Program-made: the position numbers and the translations under genes | In this document: in pieces, positions 7,454 through 15,527 of the stretch | Position numbering within the stretch: position 1 is the stretch's first letter | Layout: every line of letters starts with the position of its first letter | NCBI GenBank assembly: GCA_002339015.1 | Contig: DDJC01000094.1 | Location: 36,424-63,040 of the forward strand | Length of the DNA: 26,617 nucleotides | Source of the DNA: Burkholderiales bacterium UBA1834 | GTDB taxonomy: Bacteria; Pseudomonadota; Gammaproteobacteria; Burkholderiales; Burkholderiaceae_C | Reading direction: 5' to 3' | Notes under the pieces: model-generated | Seen by the model: the letters and a program-made list of their open reading frames with translations, nothing else | Databases searched by the model: none | Told to the model about the DNA's origin: nothing

Positions 7454-8870
7454 CGCGCATGTCCACGTAGGCCGCGGCACGCAGCTCGCGCGCCCAGTCT
7501 TCGTAGGCCGATTCGAAGCGCTGCTCGCGCAGCACGCTGCGTGCGGCTTCACGCTTTTGCTGCTCGGTAAGCTGTACTTCGCGGCGCTCGATCAGCTGGA
7601 TCAGGTGCACGCCGAAACGCGTGACCACGGGCTCGGAAACCTGGCCGGGCTGCAGGGCGATCAGCGCCTGCTCGAACTCGGGCACGAACTGGCCGGGTGC
7701 CGCCCAGCCCAGGTCACCACCTCGGGTGGCGCTGCCGTCTTCGGAATTCTGACGGGCCATCTGGGCAAAGCTGGCCTGGCCTCCGACGATCTGCTTGCGG
7801 ATGTCTGCCATGCGGGCGCGGGCGGCCTGGATGCTTTGCTGGGGCGTGGTGCGCAGCAGGATGTGGCGGGCGCGCTGCTGGGTGTAGGTGGCCTTGGCGG
7901 CGTTCTCGCGCTCGATCAGCTTGAGCACATGGAAGCCGGCGCCGGAGCGCACGACCTTGGAGACCTGCCCCACCTTCAGGTCCTTGACGGCGTCGGTGAA
8001 CAGTTCGGGCAGCCGGCTGGCCGGACGCATGCCGAAATTGCCGCCGTTGTCGCGCGTGCTGGCGTCATCGGTGTTGTCCTTGACCAGCTGGGCAAAGTTG
8101 GCGCCGGCGGCGGCGCGCTCGCGCAGGGCCTCGGCCTTGGCGGCCAGCTGGCGCACGCGGTCGGCACTGGCCCCTTCGGGCACGCCGATCAGGATGTGGG
8201 CCAGGTTCAGGTCAGTGTCGCGGCCGGCAGCCGCGGCCTGCGCATTGAAGGTGTCCAGGTCGCTGTCGGAGATCTGGATGCGGGCATTGACCTCGCGGGC
8301 GCGCACGCGTTCGAGCAGCATCTGCTCGCGCAGGCTGTTGCGGTAGCGGTCGTAGTCCAGGCCATCGGCGCGCATGCGCTGGCGCAGCTCCTGCAGCGAG
8401 ATCTGGTTCTGTGCCGCGATGTTGGCGATGGCGTCATCGACCTCGGCATCGCTCACGCCCATGCCGATGGCCTTGGCATGCTGCAACTGCACTTTCTCAT
8501 CGATCAACGCCTCGAGCACCTGCTCGCGCAGCACGTCGGGCGAGGGCAGACGCGCATTCGGGTTGCGGCTGGCCGCGTCCATGATGCGCCCCACGCGCTT
8601 GTCGACGTCGGTGTGGGTGATGGGTTCCTGGTTGACCACCGCGACGATGTAGTCGGCGGTGGTCTGTTGACCCTGCAGCTTGAGCTCGGTGCTCAGGCTC
8701 GGCACGCCAGGAATGCGTGGCGACACGGAGGGTGTGCCCCCCAGGCTGAACTGGGCCAGCGCCGAGCTGGTGCCCAGTGCGGCCAGGCTGGCGGCCGCCA
8801 GCAGGCGCGCCCATCGGGGCGAGGTGCGCGGAGCGCATTGCAGACGGGCGGACATCAGGTCATTCATCAT
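7443..8870 (-). CDS. surA: Periplasmic chaperone and peptidyl-prolyl isomerase SurA
   Basis: SurA escorts unfolded outer-membrane proteins across the periplasm to the BAM complex; LptD is a known client. The 475-residue precursor has a signal peptide ending TSSALA (about residue 39). The SurA N-terminal chaperone domain follows (YIVAVVNQEPITHTDVDKRV to EVNARIQISDSDL). Two parvulin domains come next, the first near 218-320 (LAHILIGVPEG to GAGFHVLKL) and the second near 330-425 (RARHILLRTTPQQ to GVHLIQLIERR). It is longer than E. coli SurA (428), mainly near the N-terminus and in linkers. Three in-frame ATGs (8870, 8867, 8855) compete; the first overlaps the lptD stop, suggesting coupling. It overlaps rsmA at its 3' end, with no pdxA between them. 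Confidence 0.96.
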   Translation of the reverse strand: MMNDLMSARLQCAPRTSPRWARLLAAASLAALGTSSALAQFSLGGTPSVSPRIPGVPSLSTELKLQGQQTTADYIVAVVNQEPITHTDVDKRVGRIMDAASRNPNARLPSPDVLREQVLEALIDEKVQLQHAKAIGMGVSDAEVDDAIANIAAQNQISLQELRQRMRADGLDYDRYRNSLREQMLLERVRAREVNARIQISDSDLDTFNAQAAAAGRDTDLNLAHILIGVPEGASADRVRQLAAKAEALRERAAAGANFAQLVKDNTDDASTRDNGGNFGMRPASRLPELFTDAVKDLKVGQVSKVVRSGAGFHVLKLIERENAAKATYTQQRARHILLRTTPQQSIQAARARMADIRKQIVGGQASFAQMARQNSEDGSATRGGDLGWAAPGQFVPEFEQALIALQPGQVSEPVVTRFGVHLIQLIERREVQLTEQQKREAARSVLREQRFESAYEDWARELRAAAYVDMRDAP

Positions 8871-11433
8871 TCACGTAGGCTGAGGGCGGCACGGAGGGCG
8901 CGGTCAGCAGACCGGTGTCCTCGCGCAGCAGGCGGTAACCAGGGATATTGTCCCTCAAGGCGCCCAGGGGGCTGGAACCCAGTCGGGACAGCCCCACCAG
9001 CTCCAGCTGGAACATCAGGCGTGTGGCGGCTTCGGCGCGCCCGATCGACGTGCGCTCGGCCACCACGCGGGCGATCCAGCAGCCGCCGTCGTATTCCAGT
9101 CCCACCAGGGCGTCGCTCAGGCGGCTGTCCTTGAGGCTGTAGTTCAGACGCCCCACGCTGTACCAAGTTCCCCCGCAACCCGCATTGGAGCCCATCGGCT
9201 TGGCGCCCACGGCTTGTGCCATGGCGGAAGCCACTGCCTCGGCCGCGGGCGATCGGCCAGCGATCGGCCATTGCCAGCCCACATCGAGCTGCTCGCTGCT
9301 GTCACGCGTGTAACGGTAGTTGGCGCTGATGGTGCGGAAAGCGCCAGGGTTGTAGCGCACGCCCAGCAGGGAGCGTTCGATGCGCTTGTCGCGGGCACTG
9401 TACTGCGCGGTGGTGTCGAAGTACCAGTGCGGTATGACCGAGGTTGAGCCCAGCAGCAGCAGATCGGACCAGCGCTGCGTGTTCACGGGGCCGTCGTCGG
9501 CGGTGATGCGCTGGTCGGCGAACTGCACCTTCTGCACCACGCCCAGGCGCATGATCTCGCCGCCGTTGCTGGCGCTGAGGATGCGGGTGGTCAGGCCCAT
9601 CGTCAGCTGGTTTGCGTCGGACACGCGGTCGACGCCGGTGAAGGCGTTTTCGCTGAAGATGCTGTACTGGTTGAAATCGCGGATGGCGCTGTCGAACTGG
9701 GGCAGATCCGACTGCTTGCGGTAGGGCGTGTAGACATACTGCACGCGCGGCTCGAGCGTCTGCACCAGGTCCTGGCCGAACCAGCCGATGGGCCGCTCGT
9801 ACACCAGGCCACCGTCCAGGCTGGTGGTGGGAATGAAGCGTGACTGGCTGCGCGGCGTGTTGACACTGGCTTCGTTGCGGTCCAGCGTGTAGCTGGCGGC
9901 GTTCAGGCTGACCTTGGGCGTGAAGTGCCAGCCTGCGTTGCCGAAGGGGCGCGAGATGGTGGCCAGCGCATGCACGCGGTCACCTGTGACGCGGCTCTTG
10001 TCTTCGTTGCCGAAGCGGTTGGCCTCGGCCTCGAAGTTCCAGATCAGGCCGGTATCGGAGGCGCTGCGGCTGCGCAGACCGATCTGGGGCTCGCGGCGGT
10101 AGGGCGTGATGATGCGCGCATCCGGGCTGGCATCGGGGTCCAGATCCTGCAGGGTCTGCCAGGACTGCACGCGTGCGTACAGCGCGGTCTGGCTGTTGCC
10201 CAGGCCCCAGACGCGCGTGTTGATCTGCCGTTCGATGCTGGCGTGGCTGTCGTACAGGCGCGGCGTGATCAGGTTGCGGTTGCGGGTGAAGTCTTTCCAG
10301 TAGTCGTCGTCGGAGACGCGGTTCCACTGCAGCTCGTAGTTGGTCAGGCTGGGCGATCCAGGCTGGATCAGCTCGCCGGTGTGGCGGGCGTTGACCATGC
10401 CGCGGCTGCGGTCGGCCACGCGGTCATTGGGCAGGGCCATCACGTCGATGGTGCCGCGGTCGCTGTCGGACAGGTAGCGGAATTCGCCTTCCATGCCTGC
10501 GCCGCGGCGTGTGGACACCGTGGGCGTGATGGTGGCGTCGCGGTTGGGCGCGATGTTCCAGTAGTAGGGCACCGACAGTTCAAAACCGCTCTTGTTGTCG
10601 ATGTCGAAGCTGGGCGGCAGGAAGCCGGATTTGCGCTCGTCGCTGAGCGGGAAGGTCAGCACCGGCGCGGCCAGGATGGGCACGCCCATGAATCGGATCA
10701 CGGCGTTCTTGGCGCGGCCTTCGTTGGCCTCGAAGTCCATGTAGACATCGCTGGTGGTCAGGACCCAGTCCAGATCCTGCGTGTTCTCGGGGGTGCAGCT
10801 GGTGTAGGTGGCGCCGATGGCGCGCAGCTTGTTGTTGCCCAGGAACTCCACCTTCTCGGCCTGCCCGCCAGCGCCGGTGCGGGCAAAGCGGTAGATGGGG
10901 TTGGTGAACTCGCCTTGCAGGGTGTCGAGCTGCAGGGTCAGCGCTGGGCCTGCGAACAGATCGCCCCGGCGGGTGATGCGCACATTGCCCGCCGCATCGG
11001 CCACATTGGTGTCTGCCGTGTGCGTGACATCGTCGGCGCGCATGAACAGGTCGCCGCGCTTGAGGCGCACATCGCCGCTGGCATGGGTTTTGGTGCCTGG
11101 GGTGCCATCGAGCCGATCGGCCTCGAAGTAGATGGGCAGGTCCTTGGCATCGGTGCCGCCCACAGGCGCTGCCAGCGACGAGGAAATGCGCAACGGTGCC
11201 GCGGCGGCTTCCAGTTCTTCATCACCCAGCCGGGGCGCGCTGGCCGCAGAGGCAGCGCTCAGTGCTGCGGGGGGCGGGGCGGTGGTCTGGGCGTCGGCCC
11301 GGTCAGCCAGCCAGGGGTGGCACAGGGCCAGCGCCGCCGCGCAAGCCACCGGCGTCGGGCTTGGCAGTGGCAGGCGCCAGGCGTTGAGCCGTGAGCCTGC
11401 GGCGCGGCGGGTGGTCAGGGCGGATGGCGGCAC
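8860..11433 (-). CDS. lptD: LPS-assembly protein LptD
   Basis: LptD with LptE inserts lipopolysaccharide into the outer leaflet of the outer membrane. The 857-residue precursor has a long n-region and a signal peptide probably cleaved after RADA (residue 48). The periplasmic OstA/LptA-like beta-jellyroll follows (about 98-200, with IYFEADRLDG and ASGDVRLKRGD), then the large C-terminal beta-barrel, including the family hallmark VPYYWNIAPNRDATITP. Mature cysteines are Cys213 (TSCTPE, aligned by motif with E. coli Cys173), Cys753, and Cys785 (GGCWIARV, aligned with Cys725). The N-terminal Cys of E. coli is missing. Translation seems to start at the GTG at 11433, because no ATG fits the signal peptide. 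It heads the operon with surA and rsmA and is divergent from the amgK-like gene. Confidence 0.96.
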   Translation of the reverse strand: MPPSALTTRRAAGSRLNAWRLPLPSPTPVACAAALALCHPWLADRADAQTTAPPPAALSAASAASAPRLGDEELEAAAAPLRISSSLAAPVGGTDAKDLPIYFEADRLDGTPGTKTHASGDVRLKRGDLFMRADDVTHTADTNVADAAGNVRITRRGDLFAGPALTLQLDTLQGEFTNPIYRFARTGAGGQAEKVEFLGNNKLRAIGATYTSCTPENTQDLDWVLTTSDVYMDFEANEGRAKNAVIRFMGVPILAAPVLTFPLSDERKSGFLPPSFDIDNKSGFELSVPYYWNIAPNRDATITPTVSTRRGAGMEGEFRYLSDSDRGTIDVMALPNDRVADRSRGMVNARHTGELIQPGSPSLTNYELQWNRVSDDDYWKDFTRNRNLITPRLYDSHASIERQINTRVWGLGNSQTALYARVQSWQTLQDLDPDASPDARIITPYRREPQIGLRSRSASDTGLIWNFEAEANRFGNEDKSRVTGDRVHALATISRPFGNAGWHFTPKVSLNAASYTLDRNEASVNTPRSQSRFIPTTSLDGGLVYERPIGWFGQDLVQTLEPRVQYVYTPYRKQSDLPQFDSAIRDFNQYSIFSENAFTGVDRVSDANQLTMGLTTRILSASNGGEIMRLGVVQKVQFADQRITADDGPVNTQRWSDLLLLGSTSVIPHWYFDTTAQYSARDKRIERSLLGVRYNPGAFRTISANYRYTRDSSEQLDVGWQWPIAGRSPAAEAVASAMAQAVGAKPMGSNAGCGGTWYSVGRLNYSLKDSRLSDALVGLEYDGGCWIARVVAERTSIGRAEAATRLMFQLELVGLSRLGSSPLGALRDNIPGYRLLREDTGLLTAPSVPPSAYVNDE

Positions 11434-11478
11434 GAAAAGTGGAGGGGTGGGACGTCTAAAATTGTGGGGGATTATTCC

Positions 11479-12642
11479 ATGCGCCTCTGCGCGTTCCTTG
11501 CCGCCATGTCATCGCCTTCCGAATCTTTGTCCGCCGCATCGCCTTCTTCCGGCCAGGATGGCCTGTCCGTGCCCTGGGCCGACCCTGCGCGCCGGGAGGC
11601 TTTCGAATCCTGGTTGGCGGGCGTGGCGGGCCGCCACGGCCTGCGCCCCGGCACCGTGCGCGCCGCCAGCTCGGACGCCAGTTTCCGCCGCTACCTGCGG
11701 GTCGACGCAGATGGCTGCCCCGCATCCTTCATCGTGATGGATGCCCCTCCGGACAAGGAAGACTGCGGCCCGTTCGTGAAAGTGGCCCGGCTGCTGCAGG
11801 CCGGCGGCGTGGCTGCACCGGCCATCCTGGAATGGGACGAGGCACAGGGCTTCATGCTGCTGAGCGATCTTGGCGGGCACACCCTGCTGTCTGTCCTGGT
11901 CCCCGAGGCCGAGGCCCTGTCTGCGGCCGACGCCGACAACCGCGCCCGCTACGCCGCCGCACTGGACGAGCTGGTGCGCCTGCAGGGCATTGCCGCTGAA
12001 GACCAGGTGCCGCCGTACGACGATGCCCTGCTGCAGCGCGAGTTGGACCTGCTGCCGCAGTGGTACCTCACCCAGTTGCGTGGCCTGACGCTCACCGACG
12101 CCCAGCAGCAGGTGCTGGAACGCAGTTTCGGCCTGATCAAGGCCCAGGTGCTGGGCCAGCCGCGGGTGCTGGTCCACCGTGATTACCACTCGCGCAACCT
12201 CATGGTCAAACAAGGCGATCCCCGCGCCACCCCGGGGGTGATCGATTTTCAGGATGCGGTATGGGGCCCGGTCACGTATGATCTCGTGTCCTTGCTGCGT
12301 GATGCCTACGTGGTGTGGGACGAGGAAGTGCAGATCGATCACGCCGTGCGCTACTGGGAAAAGGCCCGCAAGGCCGGTGTGCCGGTACCCGACGATTTCG
12401 GTGATTTCTGGCGTGACTTCGAATGGATGGGCCTTCAGCGCCATCTGAAGGTGCTGGGGATCTTTGCGCGTCTGGCGCTGCGCGATGGCAAGCGGCAGTA
12501 TCTGGACGACATCCCGCGGGTGTGGCGCTACGCCCACCGCGTCTGCACACGGTACAACGGCCTGGGTCCCTTGGCGGCCCTGCTCGAAGTGGCCGAAGCC
12601 GAGACGCTGGGCATCCAGCGCCAGGCCGGCTACACCTTTTGA
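11479..12642 (+). CDS. amgK: AmgK-type N-acetylmuramate/N-acetylglucosamine anomeric kinase
   Basis: This is an aminoglycoside-phosphotransferase-fold sugar kinase of 387 residues. In Pseudomonas, AmgK phosphorylates MurNAc at C1 so that MurU can make UDP-MurNAc, a peptidoglycan recycling route that bypasses fosfomycin-sensitive de novo synthesis. Visible motifs are the catalytic loop VHRDYHSRN (Asp235, Asn240) and the metal-binding VIDFQDAVWGP (Asp256), followed by YDLVSLLRDAYVVW. The divergent lptD neighbour matches the arrangement known in Pseudomonas. The ATG at 11479 was chosen because GGGGGA precedes it; a GTG at 11464 and an ATG at 11506 are alternatives. No murU follows: the next gene is a helicase, 46 bases downstream. 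Family assignment is firm; the exact substrate is inferred. Confidence 0.85.
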   Translation: MRLCAFLAAMSSPSESLSAASPSSGQDGLSVPWADPARREAFESWLAGVAGRHGLRPGTVRAASSDASFRRYLRVDADGCPASFIVMDAPPDKEDCGPFVKVARLLQAGGVAAPAILEWDEAQGFMLLSDLGGHTLLSVLVPEAEALSAADADNRARYAAALDELVRLQGIAAEDQVPPYDDALLQRELDLLPQWYLTQLRGLTLTDAQQQVLERSFGLIKAQVLGQPRVLVHRDYHSRNLMVKQGDPRATPGVIDFQDAVWGPVTYDLVSLLRDAYVVWDEEVQIDHAVRYWEKARKAGVPVPDDFGDFWRDFEWMGLQRHLKVLGIFARLALRDGKRQYLDDIPRVWRYAHRVCTRYNGLGPLAALLEVAEAETLGIQRQAGYTF

Positions 12643-12688
12643 TGTTTTCAGTTGCCAGGCCACCGGTCTGGCGCCCAACAGGGGCTCT

Positions 12689-14257
12689 ATGACCTCGACC
12701 ACGCCCACGGGCGATACCTCCCTGACGACCGCCGCATCTGCGGACCCCGGCGCAGCCTCCACACCAGCAGCGCCTGAAGCGCCGGCGCGCTTTGACACCC
12801 TGCCGCTGCACACCAAGCTGCTGGCCGCCATCAAGTACCCCACGATGACGCCCATCCAGGCCAAGGCCATCCCGGTGGTGCTGGCCGGCCGTGACGTGAT
12901 GGGCGCGGCCCAGACCGGCACCGGCAAGACCGCGGCCTTCTCGATCCCGCTGCTTCAGAAGATGATGAAGCACGAGAACCCCAGCATGTCACCCGCCCGT
13001 CACCCGGTGCGTGCGGTGGTGCTGGCGCCCACGCGCGAGCTGGCCGACCAGGTCGCCGTGAACGTCAAGGAATACGCCAGCAAGACCAACCTGCGCGTGG
13101 CCGTGGTGTTCGGCGGCATGGACATGAAGCCGCAAACCGCCGAGCTCAAGGCCGGCGTCGAGGTGCTGATCGCCACGCCGGGCCGCCTGCTGGACCACAT
13201 CGAGGCCAAGAACTGCAACCTCGGCCAGGTCGAGTACGTGGTGCTCGACGAGGCCGACCGCATGCTGGACATCGGCTTCCTGCCCGATCTGCAGCGCATC
13301 CTGAGCTACCTGCCCAAGCAGCGCCAGACCCTGCTGTTCTCCGCCACTTTCTCGCCCGAGATCAAGAAGCTGGCCCAGAGCTACCTGCAGGACCCGGTGC
13401 TGGTCGAGGTGGCCCGCCCCAACGCCACCGCCACCAACGTGGAGCAGCGCTTCTACAAGGTGTCTGAAGACGACAAGCGCGCCACGGTCCGTCAGATCCT
13501 GCGTGATCGCGGCATCACGCAGAGCATCGTCTTCGTCAATTCCAAGCTGGGTTGCGGCCGCCTGGCCCGCGCGTTCGAGCGTGACGGCCTCAAGACGGCG
13601 GCCCTGCACGGCGACAAATCACAGGACGAGCGCCTGAAGGCCCTGGCCGCCTTCAAGGCCGGCGAGATGGACCTGCTGGTGGCCACCGACGTGGCCGCGC
13701 GCGGCATCGACATCGCGGCCCTGCCGGCGGTGTTCAACTTCGACATTCCCTTCAACGCCGAAGACTACGTGCACCGCATCGGCCGTACGGGCCGCGCTGG
13801 TGCCTCGGGCCTGGCGGTGTCGCTGGTCACCGGCGCCGATGCCCGCCTGATCGCCGAGATCGAGAAGCTCACCAAGAAGAAGCTGGACATCGAGCCCTTC
13901 GAGCTGGAAGGCGGCGGCGAGCGCCGTCCGTCCTTCCGCCGTGAGCGCCGCGATGACGATGACCGCCCGGATCTGGCGCCGGCCACCCATGGCCATGCGC
14001 CGCGTCCGGCCGACACGCGCGGCGCGGTGCGCCCAGGCATCCGCCGCCCATCGGCCGATCCCTTCTTCGACAAGCCCTACGAAGCCCAGAGCGATGCCGA
14101 TCCGTCCTGGGACAAGAAGGGCGCTTCGGCCGCCCCGTCGGCGTCGGGTTCGAGCGGCAGCAGCGGGCTGTCGCGCTTCATCAAGCCCAAGCGCAAGGTG
14201 GCCACGCTGCTGGGCGGCTCCGGCACGGGCAGCGGCGGGTCAGGCACCACGCGCTGA
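12689..14257 (+). CDS. DEAD-box ATP-dependent RNA helicase, RhlE type
   Basis: The 522-residue cytoplasmic protein unwinds RNA duplexes, in this family mostly linked to ribosome assembly and cold growth. The Q-motif region (YPTMTPIQAKAIP) is followed by motif I AQTGTGKT, Ia PTRELA, Ib TPGR, II VLDEADRMLD, III SAT, IV IVFVNS, V ATDVAARGID and VI HRIGRTGRAG. A C-terminal tail of about 140 residues is low complexity. It is first Arg/Asp-rich, then Ser/Gly-rich, and carries the basic patch KPKRKVATLLGG near the end, typical of RNA-binding tails in this family. The N-terminal 35 residues are Ala/Thr/Pro-rich and probably disordered. The ATG at 12689 was preferred to in-frame upstream codons, which lie inside the kinase gene. 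A strong terminator follows. Confidence 0.93.
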   Translation: MTSTTPTGDTSLTTAASADPGAASTPAAPEAPARFDTLPLHTKLLAAIKYPTMTPIQAKAIPVVLAGRDVMGAAQTGTGKTAAFSIPLLQKMMKHENPSMSPARHPVRAVVLAPTRELADQVAVNVKEYASKTNLRVAVVFGGMDMKPQTAELKAGVEVLIATPGRLLDHIEAKNCNLGQVEYVVLDEADRMLDIGFLPDLQRILSYLPKQRQTLLFSATFSPEIKKLAQSYLQDPVLVEVARPNATATNVEQRFYKVSEDDKRATVRQILRDRGITQSIVFVNSKLGCGRLARAFERDGLKTAALHGDKSQDERLKALAAFKAGEMDLLVATDVAARGIDIAALPAVFNFDIPFNAEDYVHRIGRTGRAGASGLAVSLVTGADARLIAEIEKLTKKKLDIEPFELEGGGERRPSFRRERRDDDDRPDLAPATHGHAPRPADTRGAVRPGIRRPSADPFFDKPYEAQSDADPSWDKKGASAAPSASGSSGSSGLSRFIKPKRKVATLLGGSGTGSGGSGTTR

Positions 14258-14281
14258 CCCACGGCACCCCGCCGCCATGAC

Positions 14282-14309
14282 AAGGCCCCAGGCACTGCCG
14301 GGGCCTTTT
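14282..14309 (+). terminator. Rho-independent terminator after the helicase gene
   Basis: AAGGCCCC (14282-14289) pairs perfectly with GGGGCCTT (14300-14307), with an inner GGC/GCC pair around a short loop, and the run of T reaches 14309. It lies 25 bases after the helicase stop, in the space where that gene and the araC-type gene converge. Confidence 0.85.
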
Positions 14310-14345
14310 CTCTGGCGTGTGAGCAGGCGCTGCTCCGGGGCGCAA

Positions 14346-15305
14346 TCAGGCCGCGGCTACTTCGGGCCTGTCGCCTTCGGCACGTGCGGGCTGCGCCTGG
14401 CGCCAGGCCGAGGGCGATTGCCCATACTCGCGCTTGAAGGCCTGACTGAAGGCTGCCTCCGAGGCATAGCCCACCTGATCGGCCACGCGGCTGATCGGTG
14501 CGTTGCTGCTGGCCAGCTGGCGCGCGGCCAGCCGCATGCGGTGGCGCGTCAGGTAGGTCAGGGGCGGCTCGCCCAGGGTCTGCGTGAAACGGTCGGCAAA
14601 AGCTGAGCGCGAGAGACAGGCGTGCTGGGCGAGCTCGGGCACTGTCCAGTTGTGCGCGGGCGTGCGGTGCATGCAGGCCAGGGCGGTGGACAAGGCCCGG
14701 TCTTTCAGTGCGGCCAGCCAGTTGCCCGATTCTTCCGTGAGCGAGCTGACGTAGTCGCGCAGGCACTCCATGAACAGGATGTCGCCCAGGCGGTTGATGA
14801 TGGCCTGCTGACCGGGGCGCGGGCTCATCAACTCTTGGGCCAGGAACTGCAGCCCGATGGCCAGCCACGGCGGCGGGGCTTCACCCAGCCCGTGAATGTG
14901 CATCAAACCCGGCAGGGCGGACACCAACGGCGCGGCCATGTGCACGTCGAAGCGTGCGTGGCCGCTGATCAGCTGGGTCTGCGCACTGCCGCTGCCGCCC
15001 AGCCTCAGGGGGACCAGATCGGGGCGCTGCAGGTGCGTCGACAGATCGTGGGACTGTGAGGCTGGCGTGGGGCGGTCCTGCACCAGGTGCGGCACGCCGG
15101 CCGGCAGCACGACCAGATCGCCGGTTTGCAGGGCGACGGGCTCATGCCCTTCACGCAGCAGCCACGCCTGCCCCTCGGTGAGGATGTGGAAAGCGGCCAG
15201 GCCGGGGGTGTGCAGCTGCAGGGACCAGGGCGCGCTCAGTTCGGTGGCCACGAACACGACGCCGTCGAAGCGCATGTCGTCGATGATGAGACTCAATGGG
15301 TCCAT
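14346..15305 (-). CDS. AraC-family transcriptional regulator
   Basis: The 319-residue protein has an N-terminal cupin-like sensor domain: FHILTEGQAWLL followed by LQTGDLVVLPAGVPHLVQD is the typical barrel pattern of the cupin_6 AraC subgroup. A helical middle (about 150-200) links to the C-terminal double helix-turn-helix of about 100 residues. That domain shows TVPELAQHACLSRSAFADRF for the first helix pair and ISRVADQVGYASEAAFSQAFKREYGQSPSAWR for the second, the AraC signature. The ATG at 15305 was chosen over the upstream in-frame start at 15323 because the family begins close to MDPLS. It is divergent from alkB across a 222-base spacer, so it is likely to control alkB and perhaps itself. 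The effector is not evident from the sequence. Confidence 0.93.
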   Translation of the reverse strand: MDPLSLIIDDMRFDGVVFVATELSAPWSLQLHTPGLAAFHILTEGQAWLLREGHEPVALQTGDLVVLPAGVPHLVQDRPTPASQSHDLSTHLQRPDLVPLRLGGSGSAQTQLISGHARFDVHMAAPLVSALPGLMHIHGLGEAPPPWLAIGLQFLAQELMSPRPGQQAIINRLGDILFMECLRDYVSSLTEESGNWLAALKDRALSTALACMHRTPAHNWTVPELAQHACLSRSAFADRFTQTLGEPPLTYLTRHRMRLAARQLASSNAPISRVADQVGYASEAAFSQAFKREYGQSPSAWRQAQPARAEGDRPEVAAA

Positions 15306-15461
15306 GGTGCCGCAGGATGCCACGCTTGTGGGGGCCTTGTCATCGTGGAAACGCCGACACCCGAGCGAGATTCACCGGATCCAGGCCGTCGCGGGTTTTT
15401 CCGGGGCGGCCCCCGGCGTCTGACTGAACTGAGGCGGCTTTGCAGGGATTCTGTTCATACA

Positions 15462-15477
15462 AGTGTCTGAGCACACT
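15462..15477. promoter_or_regulatory. Inverted repeat in the araC-alkB spacer
   Basis: AGTGT (15462-15466) and ACACT (15473-15477) form an inverted repeat around a 6-base centre, about 55 bases upstream of the alkB start. It is a candidate operator or activator site in the shared regulatory region; no binding is shown. Confidence 0.3.
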
Positions 15478-15487
15478 GACGGCCATC

Positions 15488-15501
15488 GGCGCAGCTGCGC
15501 C
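15488..15501. promoter_or_regulatory. 14-bp perfect palindrome before alkB
   Basis: GGCGCAGCTGCGCC is fully self-complementary and ends 26 bases before the alkB ATG, upstream of its ribosome binding site AAGGAG. It may be a protein binding site or a leader hairpin. GC-rich palindromes of this length can also arise by chance. Confidence 0.3.
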
Positions 15502-15527
15502 AGTCGCACATGGAAGGAGTACGAGAC

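Noticed and set aside
7104..9134. 676-codon plus-strand frame opposite rsmA, surA and lptD
   Set aside because: It crosses three clearly identified genes on the other strand and has only high-GC antisense composition.
9925..11394. 489-codon plus-strand frame opposite lptD
   Set aside because: Rich in Val, Gly, Gln and His without any motif; an antisense artefact of the LptD barrel sequence.
11509..12927. 472-codon minus-strand frame opposite the amgK-like gene
   Set aside because: Covers the kinase gene whose catalytic motifs are intact on the plus strand; no recognisable domain.
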